DNA of 64,000 bases from Ferrimonas futtsuensis DSM 18154 (GTDB taxonomy: Bacteria > Pseudomonadota > Gammaproteobacteria > Enterobacterales > Shewanellaceae). How positions within the stretch are numbered: position 1 is the first letter of the stretch; the number at the start of each line of letters is the position of its first letter. A program made the translations under genes and the position numbers. Of this stretch, positions 28,480 through 39,387 are shown one piece after another. Under the pieces are notes generated by a model that ran no database searches, was not told the DNA's origin, and saw only the letters and a list, made by a program, of their open reading frames with translations. The stretch is from positions 62,001-126,000 of the forward strand of contig NZ_AUGL01000006.1 in the NCBI RefSeq assembly GCF_000422645.1, in the 5' to 3' direction.

Positions 28480-30534
28480 TTACTTAATGCGCATACCGGG
28501 CTTGGCGCCGGAGTCCGGGGAGAGGATGTAGAGTTCATCCTTGCCGGGGCCGGCGGCCAGCACCATGCCTTCGGAGACACCGAACTTCATCTCCCGTGGC
28601 GCCAGGTTGGCCACCATCACGGTCAGGCGGCCCTCCAGATCTTCCGGCGCATAGGCGGACTTGATGCCGGCGAACACCTGCTTGGTTTCACCGCCCAGAT
28701 CCAGGGTCAGCTTCAGCAGTTTCTTGGCTTTTTCAACGTGCTCCGCCTTGGCGATGCGAGCGACGCGCAGGTCCACCTTCATGAAGTCGTCGAAGCTGCA
28801 GGTGTCGCCAATGGGATCCTTGGCCAGCTCGTCGTTGGCGCCGTCGTCGGCGGCGGCTTCGGGCTCGGCCTGGGTTTCCACCAGGTTCTCCTTGGAGGCG
28901 TCGACCATGGCGGCCACCTTGTCCATCTCGATGCGCTGGATCAGCGGCTTGAACTTGTTGATGCCGTGACCGGCCAGGGTGGTGTGAATGCCTTTCCAGC
29001 TCAGCTCGGACGCCAGGAACTCCTCGACGGCGGCGGCCATCACAGGCAGTACCGGCTTAAGGTAGATCATCAGCACACGGAACAGGTGGATGCCCATGGA
29101 GCACACCTCGTGGGCCTTCTGCTCCATGCCGTCCTGCTTGACCAGCTGCCAGGGCGCGGCGTCGGCGATGTAACCGTTGGCCTTGTCCGCCAGGGCCATG
29201 ATTTCACGCATGGCGCGGCCAAACTCGCGATCTTCGTAGTACTGGGCGATGGTGGCGTCGGCATCCTGGAACTCCTTCAGCAGCTCTGGAGCGTCAATGG
29301 CGTCGGCCAGTTTGCCGTCATAGCGCTTGGCGATGAAGCCGGCGGTACGGGAGGCGATGTTCACCAGCTTGCCCACGACGTCGGAGTTCACCCGCTGGGC
29401 AAAATCTTCCAGGTTCAGATCCAGGTCATCGATGCGGTTGTTCAGCTTGGCGGCGTAGTAGTAGCGCAGGTACTCGGGATTCAGGTGATCCAGGTAGGTG
29501 CGCGCCTTGATGAAGGTGCCGCGGGACTTGGACATCTTGGCACCGTTGACGGTGACATAGCCGTGAGCAAACACGTTGGTGGGTTTGCGGAAACCGGCGC
29601 CGTCCAGCATGGCGGGCCAGAACAGGCTGTGGAAATAGATGATGTCCTTACCGATGAAGTGGTACAGCTCTGCGTCGGAGTCGGCGGCAAAGTAGTCGTC
29701 GAAGTTGAGATCGTCACGCTTGTCGCACAGGTTTTTGAACGAGCCCATGTAGCCGATGGGGGCGTCCAGCCAGACGTAGAAGAACTTCTCGCCGTTGGTG
29801 CCGGGGATCTCGAAGCCGAAGTAGGGCTTGTCGCGGCTGATGTCCCACTGCTGCAGGCCCTGTTCAAACCATTCATTGAGCTTGTTGGCCATCTCCTCCT
29901 GCAGGGAGCCGCTGCGGGTCCAGGCTTCCAGCATCTCCTTGAAGGCGGGCAGGTCGAAGAAGTAATGCTCGGAATCCTTCAGTACCGGCGTGGCGCCGGA
30001 GACCACGGATTTGGGGTTCTTCAGATCCGTGGGGCTGTAGGTGGCACCGCAGTTATCGCAGTTGTCACCGTTCTGATCTTCGCTGTCGCACTTGGGGCAG
30101 GTGCCCTTGACGAAGCGGTCAGGCAGGAACATCTGCTTTTCCGGATCGAACAGCTGGCTGATGGTGCTGGTCTTGATGTGGCCGGCATCGTTCAGGCGGG
30201 TGTAGATCAGGGTCGCCAGTTCGCGGTTCTCATCGCTGTGGGTGGAGTGGTAGTTGTCAAACGCCACATTGAACTCGGCAAAGTCCGCCTGGTGCTCCTC
30301 GGATACCTGGGCAATCATCTCCTCCGGGGTCATGCCCAACTGCTGAGCCTTGAGCATGATGGGGGTGCCGTGGGCGTCATCGGCGCACACATAGGTGCAG
30401 TGATGACCGCGCAGCTTCTGGAAGCGTACCCAGATGTCGGTTTGGATGTACTCCAGCATGTGGCCAAGATGGATGGGACCGTTGGCGTAGGGGAGGGCGC
30501 TGGTTACCAGGATCTTTCTTTGTGGAGATGCCAT
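28480..30534 (-). CDS. metG: Methionyl-tRNA synthetase
   Basis: MetG charges tRNA-Met and initiator tRNA. The ATG at 30534 ([19 protein letters not shown]) is chosen over 30573, where the extra residues do not fit the family; AAGAGA lies just upstream. Class I motifs: HLGH in the HIGH position, KMSKS in [10 protein letters not shown], and a zinc knuckle with CPKC and CDNC pairs. The C-terminal 110 residues form the tRNA-binding (EMAP-like) dimerisation domain, joined by an acidic linker ([13 protein letters not shown]). It is divergent from apbC, as in E. coli. Confidence 0.98.
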   Translation of the reverse strand: MASPQRKILVTSALPYANGPIHLGHMLEYIQTDIWVRFQKLRGHHCTYVCADDAHGTPIMLKAQQLGMTPEEMIAQVSEEHQADFAEFNVAFDNYHSTHSDENRELATLIYTRLNDAGHIKTSTISQLFDPEKQMFLPDRFVKGTCPKCDSEDQNGDNCDNCGATYSPTDLKNPKSVVSGATPVLKDSEHYFFDLPAFKEMLEAWTRSGSLQEEMANKLNEWFEQGLQQWDISRDKPYFGFEIPGTNGEKFFYVWLDAPIGYMGSFKNLCDKRDDLNFDDYFAADSDAELYHFIGKDIIYFHSLFWPAMLDGAGFRKPTNVFAHGYVTVNGAKMSKSRGTFIKARTYLDHLNPEYLRYYYAAKLNNRIDDLDLNLEDFAQRVNSDVVGKLVNIASRTAGFIAKRYDGKLADAIDAPELLKEFQDADATIAQYYEDREFGRAMREIMALADKANGYIADAAPWQLVKQDGMEQKAHEVCSMGIHLFRVLMIYLKPVLPVMAAAVEEFLASELSWKGIHTTLAGHGINKFKPLIQRIEMDKVAAMVDASKENLVETQAEPEAAADDGANDELAKDPIGDTCSFDDFMKVDLRVARIAKAEHVEKAKKLLKLTLDLGGETKQVFAGIKSAYAPEDLEGRLTVMVANLAPREMKFGVSEGMVLAAGPGKDELYILSPDSGAKPGMRIK

Positions 30535-30692
30535 TTTATCTCTTGCGTGCAATGGATTACGGAATTCGGGCAAGTTTAACTGATAGGAGACGCATTTTCA
30601 CCCATACAGGATGCCGTTGAACGCATTATGCGCATGCGAATGTTCAGAGTTCTGGTACACTTGGCGAAATATCTCTATGACGGAGCCTGAGC

Positions 30693-31805
30693 GTGAGCCC
30701 AAATCCCATCCAAGATAAGCTACCGGAAGCCCTTTCCGGGCAAGTCCTTGAGATCCTCTCCCAACAGCAAGACCCCTATCTTCAGCAAAACCTGGTCGAA
30801 GCCGGCGTCGTTCGCAGCCTGGACATCGACGGCCGTTGCCTGAAGCTGGGGCTGGTATACCCCTATCCCTGTCAGAGCAAGTATCGCCAGCGAGTGATGG
30901 GCCTGACCAATGCTCTGGCCAAACTGGACGCCATCGAAGAGGTGGAGTGTGAGATTGGCCTGCAGGTGCCCAGCATCACCGCCGCAGGACAGGCGGAGCA
31001 GGTGAAGGGGGTGAAGAACATCATCGCCGTGTCTTCAGGCAAAGGTGGTGTCGGTAAGTCCACCACCGCCATCAACCTGGCTCTGGCCCTGGCAGCCGAA
31101 GGGGCAAGGGTGGGCGTTCTGGATGCGGACATCCACGGCCCCTCCGTGCCCATCATGCTGGGCGTAAAAGAGTTTCAGCCGGTGAGCACCGACGGCAAAA
31201 CCATGGAGCCGGCCATCGCCCACGGTATGGCGGCGATGTCCATCGGCTTTATGGTGACCGAAGATCAGGCCACCGTGTGGCGTGGCCCCATGGCGGCCGG
31301 CGCCCTGGTTCAGCTGCTGAACGAAACCAACTGGCCGGATCTGGATTACCTGGTGATCGACATGCCACCGGGCACCGGTGACATTCAATTGACCCTGTCT
31401 CAGCAGGTGCCGGTAGCCGGCGCCGTGGTGGTGACCACCCCTCAGGATATTGCCACCGCCGACGCCCGTAAGGGGATCACCATGTTCAACAAAGTGAACA
31501 TCCCGGTCCTGGGCATTGTGGAGAACATGAGCTACCACGTCTGTTCCCAGTGTGGCAGCAAGGAGCATCCTTTCGGTTCCGGCGGCGGTCAGGCCACGGC
31601 GGAACGCTATAATGTGCCTTTGCTGGGCGACCTGCCGCTGAATGTGGCGATCCGCGAAGCGGTAGACAGCGGTAACCCCACTGTGGTGGCCGACCCCGAA
31701 GGGGAGCTGACGGCTCAGTATAAGAGCATTGCCCGCAAGAGCGCCGCCGCGCTGGTGAATCTGTCCGTGCCGACCGGGCTGGAGATCGAGATTTGCGACG
31801 AGTAG
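30693..31805 (+). CDS. apbC: Iron-sulfur cluster carrier protein ApbC/Mrp
   Basis: ApbC is a P-loop ATPase that carries Fe-S clusters to apoproteins. The start is GTG at 30693 with GGAG upstream. An N-terminal MIP18-like domain (to about residue 90) precedes the deviant Walker [14 protein letters not shown] near residue 115, the DADIHGPS switch I and the DMPPGTGD switch II. The CSQCG motif near residue 285 gives the shared cluster site in the dimer. Its place next to metG is conserved in gammaproteobacteria. Confidence 0.96.
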   Translation: MSPNPIQDKLPEALSGQVLEILSQQQDPYLQQNLVEAGVVRSLDIDGRCLKLGLVYPYPCQSKYRQRVMGLTNALAKLDAIEEVECEIGLQVPSITAAGQAEQVKGVKNIIAVSSGKGGVGKSTTAINLALALAAEGARVGVLDADIHGPSVPIMLGVKEFQPVSTDGKTMEPAIAHGMAAMSIGFMVTEDQATVWRGPMAAGALVQLLNETNWPDLDYLVIDMPPGTGDIQLTLSQQVPVAGAVVVTTPQDIATADARKGITMFNKVNIPVLGIVENMSYHVCSQCGSKEHPFGSGGGQATAERYNVPLLGDLPLNVAIREAVDSGNPTVVADPEGELTAQYKSIARKSAAALVNLSVPTGLEIEICDE

Positions 31806-31854
31806 GCCCGCCTGCCGTCACCCGTTTCTATTAACGTTAATTGAAGTACAAGTC

Positions 31855-32496
31855 ATGGCTAACCAACAACAATGCGTCATCATCGGCATCGCCGGTGCGT
31901 CCGCCTCGGGGAAGAGCTTGATTGCTCGAACCATCTGTGACGATCTGCGCCAGGATATGGGCACGGATCAGATCGCGATGATCACCGAGGATTGCTACTA
32001 CAAGGATCAGGGTCACCTGTCCATGGAGGAGCGCGTCAAGACCAACTACGACCACCCCAGTGCCCTGGACCATGAGCTGCTGTGTCAGCACCTGGAGCAA
32101 CTGCGCGCCGGTGAGTCCTGTGAAGTGCCGGTCTACAGCTACGTTGAGCACACCCGTATGCCTCAGACCACCAAGGTGACGCCGAAGCGGGTGATCATCA
32201 TCGAAGGCATTCTGCTGCTGACCGATCCTAATCTGCGCGAGCAGATGCACGCTTCCATCTTCATGGACACCCCGCTGGACATCTGCCTGCTGCGTCGTCT
32301 GCGTCGTGACGTGGAGGAGCGCGGCCGTACCATGGACTCGGTACTGGAGCAGTATAAGCAGACGGTCCGTCCGATGTTTTTGCAGTTCATTGAACCGTCC
32401 AAGCAGCACGCTGACCTGATCGTGCCGCGCGGTGGCAAGAACCGCATCGCCATCGACTTCCTGAAAGCCAAAATTCGTCAGCTGGCCAGCGACTAA
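31855..32496 (+). CDS. udk: Uridine kinase
   Basis: Udk phosphorylates uridine and cytidine for salvage. The 213-residue protein matches E. coli Udk closely: P-loop [21 protein letters not shown] with the catalytic Asp, [18 protein letters not shown], and the end [31 protein letters not shown]. It follows apbC after 49 nt; dcd follows after 51 nt. udk-dcd next to each other is also seen in E. coli. Confidence 0.98.
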   Translation: MANQQQCVIIGIAGASASGKSLIARTICDDLRQDMGTDQIAMITEDCYYKDQGHLSMEERVKTNYDHPSALDHELLCQHLEQLRAGESCEVPVYSYVEHTRMPQTTKVTPKRVIIIEGILLLTDPNLREQMHASIFMDTPLDICLLRRLRRDVEERGRTMDSVLEQYKQTVRPMFLQFIEPSKQHADLIVPRGGKNRIAIDFLKAKIRQLASD

Positions 32497-32547
32497 AACA
32501 ATAAAAAAACAAACGACTTGTACCCAAAGGTTTTAGGGATAGAGAAC

Positions 32548-33132
32548 ATGCGTCTTACCGATATCGAGATTGAACAACACCTGGACCGGGGCCAGATCAG
32601 CATTGATCCCCGCCCGGACCAGAACCGAATTTCCGGCGTCAGCGTTGACGTCACCCTGGGCGATCGTTTCCGCGTCTTCCGGGATCACACCGCCGCGTCC
32701 ATCGACCTGTCCGGCCCCCGGGATGAGGTGCAAAAGGCCCTCAACAGCGTGATGAGCGAGGAGATCGCCATCGGCGATGGCGAAGCCTTCTATCTGCATC
32801 CCGGAGAGCTGGCCCTGGGCGCCACCTTCGAGTCTCTGACCCTGCCAGCCGACATTGTCGGCTGGCTGGATGGCCGCTCCTCCCTGGCTCGTCTGGGTCT
32901 GATGGTGCACGTGACCGCCCACCGAATTGATCCTGGCTGGTCCGGTCAGATTGTTCTCGAGTTCTACAACAGTGGCAAACTGCCCCTGGCCCTGCGCCCG
33001 GGGATGACCATCGGTGCCCTGAACTTCGAGAAACTGGCGATGGAGTGTGCCCGGCCATACAACAAGCGCAGCAATGCCAAGTATCGTGACCAACAGGGCG
33101 CGGTGGCCAGTCGCATCACTCAGGATGGCTGA
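32548..33132 (+). CDS. dcd: dCTP deaminase
   Basis: Dcd converts dCTP to dUTP, the main source of dTMP in many gammaproteobacteria. The ATG at 32548 ([15 protein letters not shown]) gives 194 residues, one more than E. coli. The conserved core [32 protein letters not shown], with the nucleotide-binding Arg-Ser-Ser and the catalytic Glu, is intact. The stop codon shares a base with the pabC start (TGATG). Confidence 0.97.
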   Translation: MRLTDIEIEQHLDRGQISIDPRPDQNRISGVSVDVTLGDRFRVFRDHTAASIDLSGPRDEVQKALNSVMSEEIAIGDGEAFYLHPGELALGATFESLTLPADIVGWLDGRSSLARLGLMVHVTAHRIDPGWSGQIVLEFYNSGKLPLALRPGMTIGALNFEKLAMECARPYNKRSNAKYRDQQGAVASRITQDG

Positions 33133-33941
33133 TGAACAGCTGGATTGACGGTGTACCCACCCAGTCCCTGGGGGTGTCCGACCGGGGCCTGAACCTGGCG
33201 GATGGCCACTTCACCACCATGCTGGTGCGTGAGGGGGAGGTTGCGCTGTGGTCACTGCACCGTCAACGACTGAGTCAGGCGTGCAGCAGGCTGCTGATGG
33301 CCCAGCCCGACTGGGACCAGGTGGAAGCCACCCTGAAACAGGCGACGTCCGGCCAGCAAGGCCTGATGGTGGCCAAATTGCTGTTTACCCGCGGAGAGCA
33401 GGGCAGAGGCTATGCGGCTTCCCTGCATCAGCCTCCCAGGATCATCCTCACCCTGCATCCCTATCCTGTACACTATCTTCAGTGGCAAACGCAGGGGATA
33501 CGTGTCGGCCTCGCCGATTTGGTGCTGGGCAATCAACCTGCCCTGGCGGGCCTGAAAACACTGGGGCGGACCGAGCAGGTGCTGCATCGTGCCGAGGTGG
33601 ATGCCTGCTCAGCCGATGAACTCGTGGCTCTGGACCCTCAGGGGCGGATCCTGGAGACCAGTGCCGCCAACCTGTTTCTTTGCCAGGGCAGGGTCCTGAT
33701 GACTCCGTCGCTGCACCGGGGCGGTGTGGCCGGCGTGATGCGTCAGCAGATTCTGCGGCTGGCCCCGGAGCTTGGTTGGCGGATAGAGGTTCGGGACCTG
33801 TCTCGCCCTGATCTGCTCCAGGCCGAGGCGGCCTTTATCAGTAACTCACTGATGGGGCTGGTTCCCATCACTGAACTGGCGGGTCGCGAATTGACGGAGT
33901 CCGCCGCACTCAGGAGCCTGCAGGAGGCGTTGGCACTATGA
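33132..33941 (+). CDS. pabC: Aminodeoxychorismate lyase
   Basis: PabC removes pyruvate from aminodeoxychorismate to give p-aminobenzoate for folate. It is a fold-type IV PLP enzyme of 269 residues; Lys142 in GLKTLGRTEQ is the PLP lysine, and ILETSAANLFL and ISNSLMGLVPI are typical. It overlaps dcd by 1 nt and mltG by 4 nt (ATGA). The usual fabF or acpP upstream of pabC is absent; dcd takes that place. Confidence 0.94.
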   Translation: MNSWIDGVPTQSLGVSDRGLNLADGHFTTMLVREGEVALWSLHRQRLSQACSRLLMAQPDWDQVEATLKQATSGQQGLMVAKLLFTRGEQGRGYAASLHQPPRIILTLHPYPVHYLQWQTQGIRVGLADLVLGNQPALAGLKTLGRTEQVLHRAEVDACSADELVALDPQGRILETSAANLFLCQGRVLMTPSLHRGGVAGVMRQQILRLAPELGWRIEVRDLSRPDLLQAEAAFISNSLMGLVPITELAGRELTESAALRSLQEALAL

Positions 33942-34948
33942 AGAGATGGATGGTTGGCCTGGCACTCTCCCTGGCCAGTCTGGCTTTGGCCGCGGTGATC
34001 GCGGCAGCGTACATGGTTCATCGCCTGGACAAGGAGATGGCCGCGCCGCTGAATCTGGCGAAAGCCACCGAGTGGCAACTGCCCGTGGGCGCCTCCACCG
34101 TCCGGGTCGCCAACCTCTGGTCTCAACAGGGGTGGATCTCAACCTCCTTGTGGATAAAGCTGGCAGTGCGCATGGAGCCCACTCTGGCCAACATCAAGGC
34201 GGGCACCTACCTGCTGGAACCTCAGATGAGCGTGCGAGACGCACTGCAGTTGTTGATGGACGGCAGGCAGATGGCGTTTCGACTGACCCTGGTGGAGGGC
34301 GAAACCCTGAAACAGGCCCTGGCCCGGGTTTCCGGCCACCCCAAGTTGTCCCAACCTGCCCGGGGCATGGACGGCCTGCTGGCCGCCATCGAGTTTGACG
34401 GCGCCAACCCCGAGGGGATGCTGTTCCCGGACACCTATCAGTTTCATGCCGGCGATTCTGCGGAAGCCCTGGTGCGCCGTGCCGCCAGCCGGATGCGCCG
34501 CGAGATTGAACAGGCCTGGAGCCAATGCCAGCCGGGGCTGCCCCTTGAGAGCGACTACCAGATGGTGATCCTGGCCTCCATCATCGAGAAGGAGACCGCC
34601 CTGGCCGAGGAGCGTCCGCTGATTGGATCGGTGTTCATCAACCGCCTGAATCGCGGTATGCGGCTGCAGACCGACCCGACGGTGATCTACGGCATGGGTG
34701 AGCGCTTTGATGGCAACATCACCAAGGCGGATCTGTTGGAGAGAACCCCTTATAACACCTACCGAATTCGAGGCCTGCCGCCCACGCCCATCTCTCTGGT
34801 GGGGCAGGAAGCGCTGCAGGCCGCCTGCCAACCGGCTCAGAGCAAGTATTATTACTTTGTCTCCAAAGGCGACGGCAGCCATCATTTTTCCCGGACCCTG
34901 AAGGAGCACAACAGGGCCGTCAATAAGTACATCAGAAAGAGATCATGA
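33938..34948 (+). CDS. mltG: Endolytic murein transglycosylase MltG
   Basis: MltG cuts nascent glycan strands in the periplasm and helps set their length. The 336-residue protein has one N-terminal membrane helix (residues 5-27), a LysM-like region, and the YceG catalytic domain with the catalytic Glu in [14 protein letters not shown], followed by [23 protein letters not shown]. The end [22 protein letters not shown] is typical. It overlaps pabC and tmk by 4 nt each. Confidence 0.97.
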   Translation: MKRWMVGLALSLASLALAAVIAAAYMVHRLDKEMAAPLNLAKATEWQLPVGASTVRVANLWSQQGWISTSLWIKLAVRMEPTLANIKAGTYLLEPQMSVRDALQLLMDGRQMAFRLTLVEGETLKQALARVSGHPKLSQPARGMDGLLAAIEFDGANPEGMLFPDTYQFHAGDSAEALVRRAASRMRREIEQAWSQCQPGLPLESDYQMVILASIIEKETALAEERPLIGSVFINRLNRGMRLQTDPTVIYGMGERFDGNITKADLLERTPYNTYRIRGLPPTPISLVGQEALQAACQPAQSKYYYFVSKGDGSHHFSRTLKEHNRAVNKYIRKRS

Positions 34949-35571
34949 GTCAGACTGGAAAATTCATCGTCATCGAAGGCCTGGAAGGGGCGGGAAAGAG
35001 TTCCGCCATTGAGCGGGTCAACGCCTGGTTCGAGCGCCATTTTGCCGGACAGGAACGGGTCAACACCCGGGAGCCGGGCGGCACCCCGCTGGCCGAGGAG
35101 ATCCGCGAGATCTGGAAACGCCCCAGAGAGGAGCCCATGGCCAACATGACCGAGTTGCTGATGGTCTATGCCTGCCGCGCCCAATTGGTGGAGACGGTGA
35201 TCAAGCCCGCGCTGTCCCGGGGCTGCTGGGTCATCGGTGATCGCCACAACCTCTCCTCCCTCGCCTACCAGGGCGCCGGTCGTGGCCTGTCCAAGGAGGT
35301 GGAAGGGCTGTCGGAGATCACCTTGGGCGATTTCAAACCCCACCTGACCCTCTATCTGGACATTGACCCCAAGGTCGGACTGGAGCGCGCCCGCGGTCGC
35401 GGAGAGCTGGATCGAATCGAGCTGGAGAGCCTGGACTTCTTCGAGCGTGCCCGACAGCGCTACCTGAGCCACGCCACCACCGATGCCAGCATTCGGACCA
35501 TCGATGCTTCCCAGCCCATGGAGAAGGTGCAGCGGGACATCGAGGACGCTCTGGCTGAGGCACTGCTGTGA
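34945..35571 (+). CDS. tmk: Thymidylate kinase
   Basis: Tmk phosphorylates dTMP. The 208-residue P-loop kinase shows [10 protein letters not shown], the [14 protein letters not shown] motif with the dTMP-binding Arg, the [17 protein letters not shown] segment, and a lid region [11 protein letters not shown]. It overlaps mltG by 4 nt (ATGA) and holB by 3 nt. With dcd and the RNR genes in the same window it belongs to dTTP supply. Confidence 0.97.
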   Translation: MSQTGKFIVIEGLEGAGKSSAIERVNAWFERHFAGQERVNTREPGGTPLAEEIREIWKRPREEPMANMTELLMVYACRAQLVETVIKPALSRGCWVIGDRHNLSSLAYQGAGRGLSKEVEGLSEITLGDFKPHLTLYLDIDPKVGLERARGRGELDRIELESLDFFERARQRYLSHATTDASIRTIDASQPMEKVQRDIEDALAEALL

Positions 35572-36464
35572 CCCTACCCAAGGCGCTCACCGCCATGCCC
35601 TGGCTTCAGCGGAGCTGGCAGTTGTGGCAGCAGAGCCTGAACAGTGGGCGTCTTACCCATGGCTGGCTGATCTGCGGTGCCCAGGGGATTGGAAAAACCG
35701 ATTTGGCCCTTGCTCTGGCGGACTCTCTGCTGTGTGACCAGGGAACCGGCTGTGGCCTGTGCCGTGGCTGCCAGTTGTTGGCGGCTGGCAATCACCCGGA
35801 TCGTCTGGTGATCCAGCCTGACCCCAGGGTGATCAAAGTTGAGCAGATCCGCGAGCTGATCCACGCGCTCGAAGGCACCGCCCATCAAGGGGGACGGCGG
35901 GTGGTGGTGATTCATCAGGCCGACGCCATGAACACCGCGGCCGCCAACGCCCTGCTGAAAACCCTGGAGGAGCCCGCCCCAGGGGTCCACCTGTTACTGA
36001 TCAGCGATGCGCCAAACCGTCTGCCGGCCACCATTATCAGTCGCTGTCAGCGTCTGCTGGTGGCCTCTCCCTCTCGGCAGCAGTCGCTGCAATGGCTGGG
36101 GGAGGGGCGGGTGGCCCCCCAGCAGATTGATGGCCTGTTGCGCCTGTTTGGCGGGCCGCTCAAGCTGGCCGAGGCGCTGGAGTCGGGGCAACTGGAGACC
36201 ATAGAGTCCTGGCGCTCCGGCTGGCAGAGAAGCCTGGAGAGTGGCGTGCTGGACCCTGTGCTTTTTGGTCTGGATGATGCCCAGGCGGCGCAGGCACTGA
36301 AGTTGCTCTATATTGATCTTGTTGCCGATCCTCGGGCCTATGTTGCGTCGCTAAGCCGTTATCAGAGCCTGGCCCGGGAGGTGGCGGAGCTGCATCAGCG
36401 GTTTGAGACCCAACCCGGGCTGAACGCGGTGGCGGTGTTTCAGCAGTTGTTGCTCCACGACTAG
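35568..36464 (+). CDS. holB: DNA polymerase III subunit delta prime
   Basis: HolB is the stator of the clamp loader. The 298 residues contain a degenerate AAA+ fold with [11 protein letters not shown] in the Walker A position, a zinc module [14 protein letters not shown], the [13 protein letters not shown] strand-helix, and the SRC motif SRCQRLLV. The GTG at 35568 overlaps the tmk stop; the ATG at 35595 (MPWLQRSW) also aligns with known HolB starts and may be the true one. Walker A is more complete than in E. coli delta prime. Confidence 0.95.
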   Translation: MTLPKALTAMPWLQRSWQLWQQSLNSGRLTHGWLICGAQGIGKTDLALALADSLLCDQGTGCGLCRGCQLLAAGNHPDRLVIQPDPRVIKVEQIRELIHALEGTAHQGGRRVVVIHQADAMNTAAANALLKTLEEPAPGVHLLLISDAPNRLPATIISRCQRLLVASPSRQQSLQWLGEGRVAPQQIDGLLRLFGGPLKLAEALESGQLETIESWRSGWQRSLESGVLDPVLFGLDDAQAAQALKLLYIDLVADPRAYVASLSRYQSLAREVAELHQRFETQPGLNAVAVFQQLLLHD

Positions 36465-36508
36465 GCGCGGCGGAGCACCGGCGTTCAGGTTAGCCAGAGG
36501 GAGATTCA

Positions 36509-36835
36509 ATGACCACCAGATTGATCCACAGCTTCGACTCCCTCAATGAGCTGCGTCTGGCCTATATGGCCTTTCTAAAATCCGGTGGTCTGTTCATCCC
36601 CTGTGAGCCAGATTTTGAACTGGGTGACCGGGTTGAACTTCTCTACTCCCTGCCCGGGGAGAGCGACCCTATCCGGGTGTTCGGCCAGGTGGTGTGGCTC
36701 AATCCTCAGGCCGACAGTCAGCGTCCACCAGGCGTGGGCATCGCCTTTTCCCCGGAGGACGATCCTCGTCGTGAGGGGATAGAGCAGCTGTTGGCCGATC
36801 AGCTGGGCAGTGGCCAATTGACCTGGACCCTTTAA
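36509..36835 (+). CDS. pilZ: PilZ domain protein, type IV pilus PilZ type
   Basis: The 108 residues form a single PilZ domain (FLKSGGLFIPCEPDFELGDRVELLYSLP, then GQVVWLNP and PPGVGIAFSPED). It lacks the RxxxR motif and the D/NxSxxG motif that bind cyclic di-GMP, like Pseudomonas and Xanthomonas PilZ, which works in pilus assembly through FimX/PilB. AGGGAG precedes the ATG. It lies between holB and tatD, the conserved place for pilZ in Pseudomonas. No pilus structural gene is in the window. Confidence 0.9.
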   Translation: MTTRLIHSFDSLNELRLAYMAFLKSGGLFIPCEPDFELGDRVELLYSLPGESDPIRVFGQVVWLNPQADSQRPPGVGIAFSPEDDPRREGIEQLLADQLGSGQLTWTL

Positions 36836-36877
36836 CCACTTAAGCTCTGCGGCTTCGAAATTTTCCGGAGTGAAGTT

Positions 36878-37639
36878 GTGCTTATCGATTCCCATTGCCA
36901 CCTTGATCGCCTGGCGGAAGACGCCAACCCCGAGTCGCTCAGACCCGTCGTAGAGCGCGCCAGGGCAGCCGGTGTCAAGGAGATGCTCTGTGTGTCTGTT
37001 TCTCAGAAAGGCTACGAGCCCATGCGCAGGGCGGCCGAGCCGTTCGAGGAGGTGGTGTTCTCCTGTGGCGTCCACCCGTTGGACATCAAGGAGGGTTTCG
37101 ATCAGGGCTGGCTCAGGCAGCATGCCCAGGATGCTCGAGTGGTGGCCGTCGGTGAGACCGGCCTGGATTACTACTACAGCAAGGACAACATCGCCGATCA
37201 GCAGCGTGCCTTCGCCGAACACATCGAGGTCGCCAGAGAGCTGGATAAGCCGGTGATTGTTCACACCCGTGATGCCCGAACGGATACCCTGGAGATCCTG
37301 CGCGATGGCCAGGGTGTGGAAGGGGTACTCCACTGTTTCACCGAAAACTGGGCGATGGCAAAGGGCGCCCTGGACCTGGGTCTTTACATCTCAATCTCCG
37401 GCATCGTCACTTTCCGCAATGCCGAGATGCTCAGGGACGTGGTGCGTCAGTTGCCCATGGACCGGCTTCTGGTGGAAACCGACTCCCCCTATCTGGCGCC
37501 GGTTCCCTATCGTGGCAAGCAGAATCAGCCCGCGTACGTGCGCGAGGTGGCCCAGTATGTGGCCGATCTGAAGCACTGCTCCTACGATGAGCTTTGCCGA
37601 CAAACGGCTGAGAACTACCGCAGACTGTTTCGACGCTGA
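36878..37639 (+). CDS. TatD family metal-dependent DNase (YcfH)
   Basis: The start is GTG at 36878, with GGAG about seven nt before. The 253-residue TIM-barrel has DSHCHLD at the N-terminus, a catalytic Glu in AVGETGLDYYY, HTRDA, HCFTE and ETDSPYLAP at the end of successive strands, the full metal-binding set of TatD hydrolases. E. coli YcfH is the counterpart after holB. The exact substrate is not settled for this subgroup. Confidence 0.94.
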   Translation: MLIDSHCHLDRLAEDANPESLRPVVERARAAGVKEMLCVSVSQKGYEPMRRAAEPFEEVVFSCGVHPLDIKEGFDQGWLRQHAQDARVVAVGETGLDYYYSKDNIADQQRAFAEHIEVARELDKPVIVHTRDARTDTLEILRDGQGVEGVLHCFTENWAMAKGALDLGLYISISGIVTFRNAEMLRDVVRQLPMDRLLVETDSPYLAPVPYRGKQNQPAYVREVAQYVADLKHCSYDELCRQTAENYRRLFRR

Positions 37640-37643
37640 TAAT

Positions 37644-37668
37644 GAAAGGAGCCACGGGCTCCTTTTTT
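37644..37668 (+). terminator. Rho-independent terminator of the tatD operon
   Basis: AAAGGAGCC / GGCTCCTTT with a three-nt loop and a T run begins 5 nt after the stop. Confidence 0.9.
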
Positions 37669-37905
37669 GCGGTTGGGGGCAGGGCGCAACGGTCGTTGTC
37701 CGGATTGAGCCTGAAAAAGGCGCAAAAAAAAAGCCCATAACCACTCCAAGTTGTCACAGGCTTAGGGGAACTGGCGGGCGCAGTGTGGCCGCGCCCTTGT
37801 CAAAGCTCCAATAAAGGTAGACCAAAAATCAACCACCCGCCAAACGGTGAACGAGGTTTTGTCGCTGATCCGACCTTTCAGGCAACAGGGTTCGCCAGTT
37901 CTCAG

Positions 37906-39318
37906 TTAAACCTTGGCGACATTGTCCCTGACCAGCTCCCGTGGCAGTGAGTTTTTCAACTTGTTGCCCACCCATTTGGCCAATCCCAGTGGCACGCCCT
38001 GCCAGCGTACCAATACCTCGCCTTTGTTGTTGGCACCGTTGTCTCTGGGGAGATCGCGTCCCATCAGGTAGGTCACCGCCTCATCGTCATTGATCTCAAC
38101 GGCTTTGCCCGCGTCGGCGCCCAGCAACATCAGGGATTCATGGCTGACTTTGAAGCCATGCTTGGCCTCTTCAGCCAGCTTGACTCCCAGGCGCTGCATG
38201 CGAATGGCCGGAATAAACTGGTCGCAGCCGTGTGGGAACAGCCACAGCTCCTTGTCTCTGGCCATCAGGGTTCCCTCGGGTAGGGACAGGCCGAAGGTGG
38301 CTTCAAGGTGGCCGGACAACGCTTCCTGCTGTTTGCGAGAGGCGCGGGTGAAGGGAAAGCGGCCCAGTCGCGGAGGACGATGCTCGCTCGCTACCGAAGC
38401 GGTTTTGCGAAGGGCGGCGACAAAGAAGCCCTCACTGTCGTAGATCTGCGGCCAGATGTGCAGGAACCCCTCCGGCGTGACCGCTTTGCTGGCGTCAGTG
38501 AACAGGGAGGAGAGATCCACAAACTCAATGGCGTCACCAAACAGGGTTTTAAGGTGAAGGCAGACCTCCTGGTTCTCCTGGCGACTCAGGGTGCAGGTGG
38601 AGTAGACCATCACGCCACCGGGCTTCAGGGCGTGAAACCCGGACTCGATGAGTCCGCGCTGGACCTCGGCGATGCTCTCCACCGCCGCCAGACTCCAGTT
38701 GCTCAGGGCATCCGGATCCTTGCGCAGAGTGCCTTCTCCGGAACAGGGAGCATCCAACAGGATGGCGTCGAAGGTCTCCGGCAGGGTATGGCCAAATACC
38801 TGGGCATCGAAGTGGGTCAGTACCGTGTTGGCCACCCCCATTCGACTCAGGTTGGCGTGCAAGCCTTTAAGCCGTGTGGAGGAGTATTCGTTGGCCATCA
38901 GCAGCCCACGGTTGTCCATCCAGGCCGCCAGCTGAGTGGTTTTTGACCCCGGGGCCGCTGCCATATCCAGCAGAGTGTCCGGTGGGTCGATCAATGACGC
39001 CATCACATAGGGGGGCATCATAGAGGAGGCTTCCTGGATGTAGAACAGCCCGGCAAGGTGCTCCAGGGTGTTGCCCAGCTGCACACTCTCATCGTCGCGG
39101 GTCAGCCAGTAGCCCTGGGGACACCAGGGAATCGCCTCGAAGTGCCACCCCTTGGCCGTCATCCGCCCGATGAAGGTGTCGCAGTCGATCTTTAAGGTGT
39201 TGATGCGGATGGAGGGGCGCAGTGGTTGGCTGTTGTAATGAACAAACTCTTCAAGGCTCAGGTGACTTGGCAAAATCTCACTGATAGAGTTGAGGAATTC
39301 CTGCTTGATGTTCGCCAT
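37906..39318 (-). CDS. rsmF: 16S rRNA (cytosine-1407-C5)-methyltransferase RsmF
   Basis: RsmF (YebU) methylates C1407 of 16S rRNA. The 470 residues comprise the RsmB/NOL1 methyltransferase core, with DMAAAPGSKTTQLA (SAM motif I), DAPCSGEGT and YSTCTLS (the two cysteines of m5C enzymes), and a C-terminal PUA-like region ending in NSLPRELVRDN, the part that marks RsmF against RsmB. It is one of the yebR/yebS/yebT/yebU genes that cluster here as in E. coli. It is divergent from the SpmA-SpmB fusion gene, whose start is about 70 nt away. Confidence 0.96.
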   Translation of the reverse strand: MANIKQEFLNSISEILPSHLSLEEFVHYNSQPLRPSIRINTLKIDCDTFIGRMTAKGWHFEAIPWCPQGYWLTRDDESVQLGNTLEHLAGLFYIQEASSMMPPYVMASLIDPPDTLLDMAAAPGSKTTQLAAWMDNRGLLMANEYSSTRLKGLHANLSRMGVANTVLTHFDAQVFGHTLPETFDAILLDAPCSGEGTLRKDPDALSNWSLAAVESIAEVQRGLIESGFHALKPGGVMVYSTCTLSRQENQEVCLHLKTLFGDAIEFVDLSSLFTDASKAVTPEGFLHIWPQIYDSEGFFVAALRKTASVASEHRPPRLGRFPFTRASRKQQEALSGHLEATFGLSLPEGTLMARDKELWLFPHGCDQFIPAIRMQRLGVKLAEEAKHGFKVSHESLMLLGADAGKAVEINDDEAVTYLMGRDLPRDNGANNKGEVLVRWQGVPLGLAKWVGNKLKNSLPRELVRDNVAKV

Positions 39319-39387
39319 AACGGCTTCCGGCTGATGGAAAATGGCGGCAAATATAGCACAGACAAAAATGAAAAAGGTGATGCTCAG

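Noticed and set aside
28738-30579. Open frame of over 600 codons opposite metG
   Set aside because: It is an antisense shadow of a high-G+C gene, made almost only of Gly, Val, Leu, His and Gln, with no recognisable motif.
37768-37901. Nine-bp inverted repeat GAACTGGCG / CGCCAGTTC around a gap between tatD and rsmF
   Set aside because: The ends do not extend beyond nine perfect bases and the interior has no structure, so chance is a sufficient explanation.
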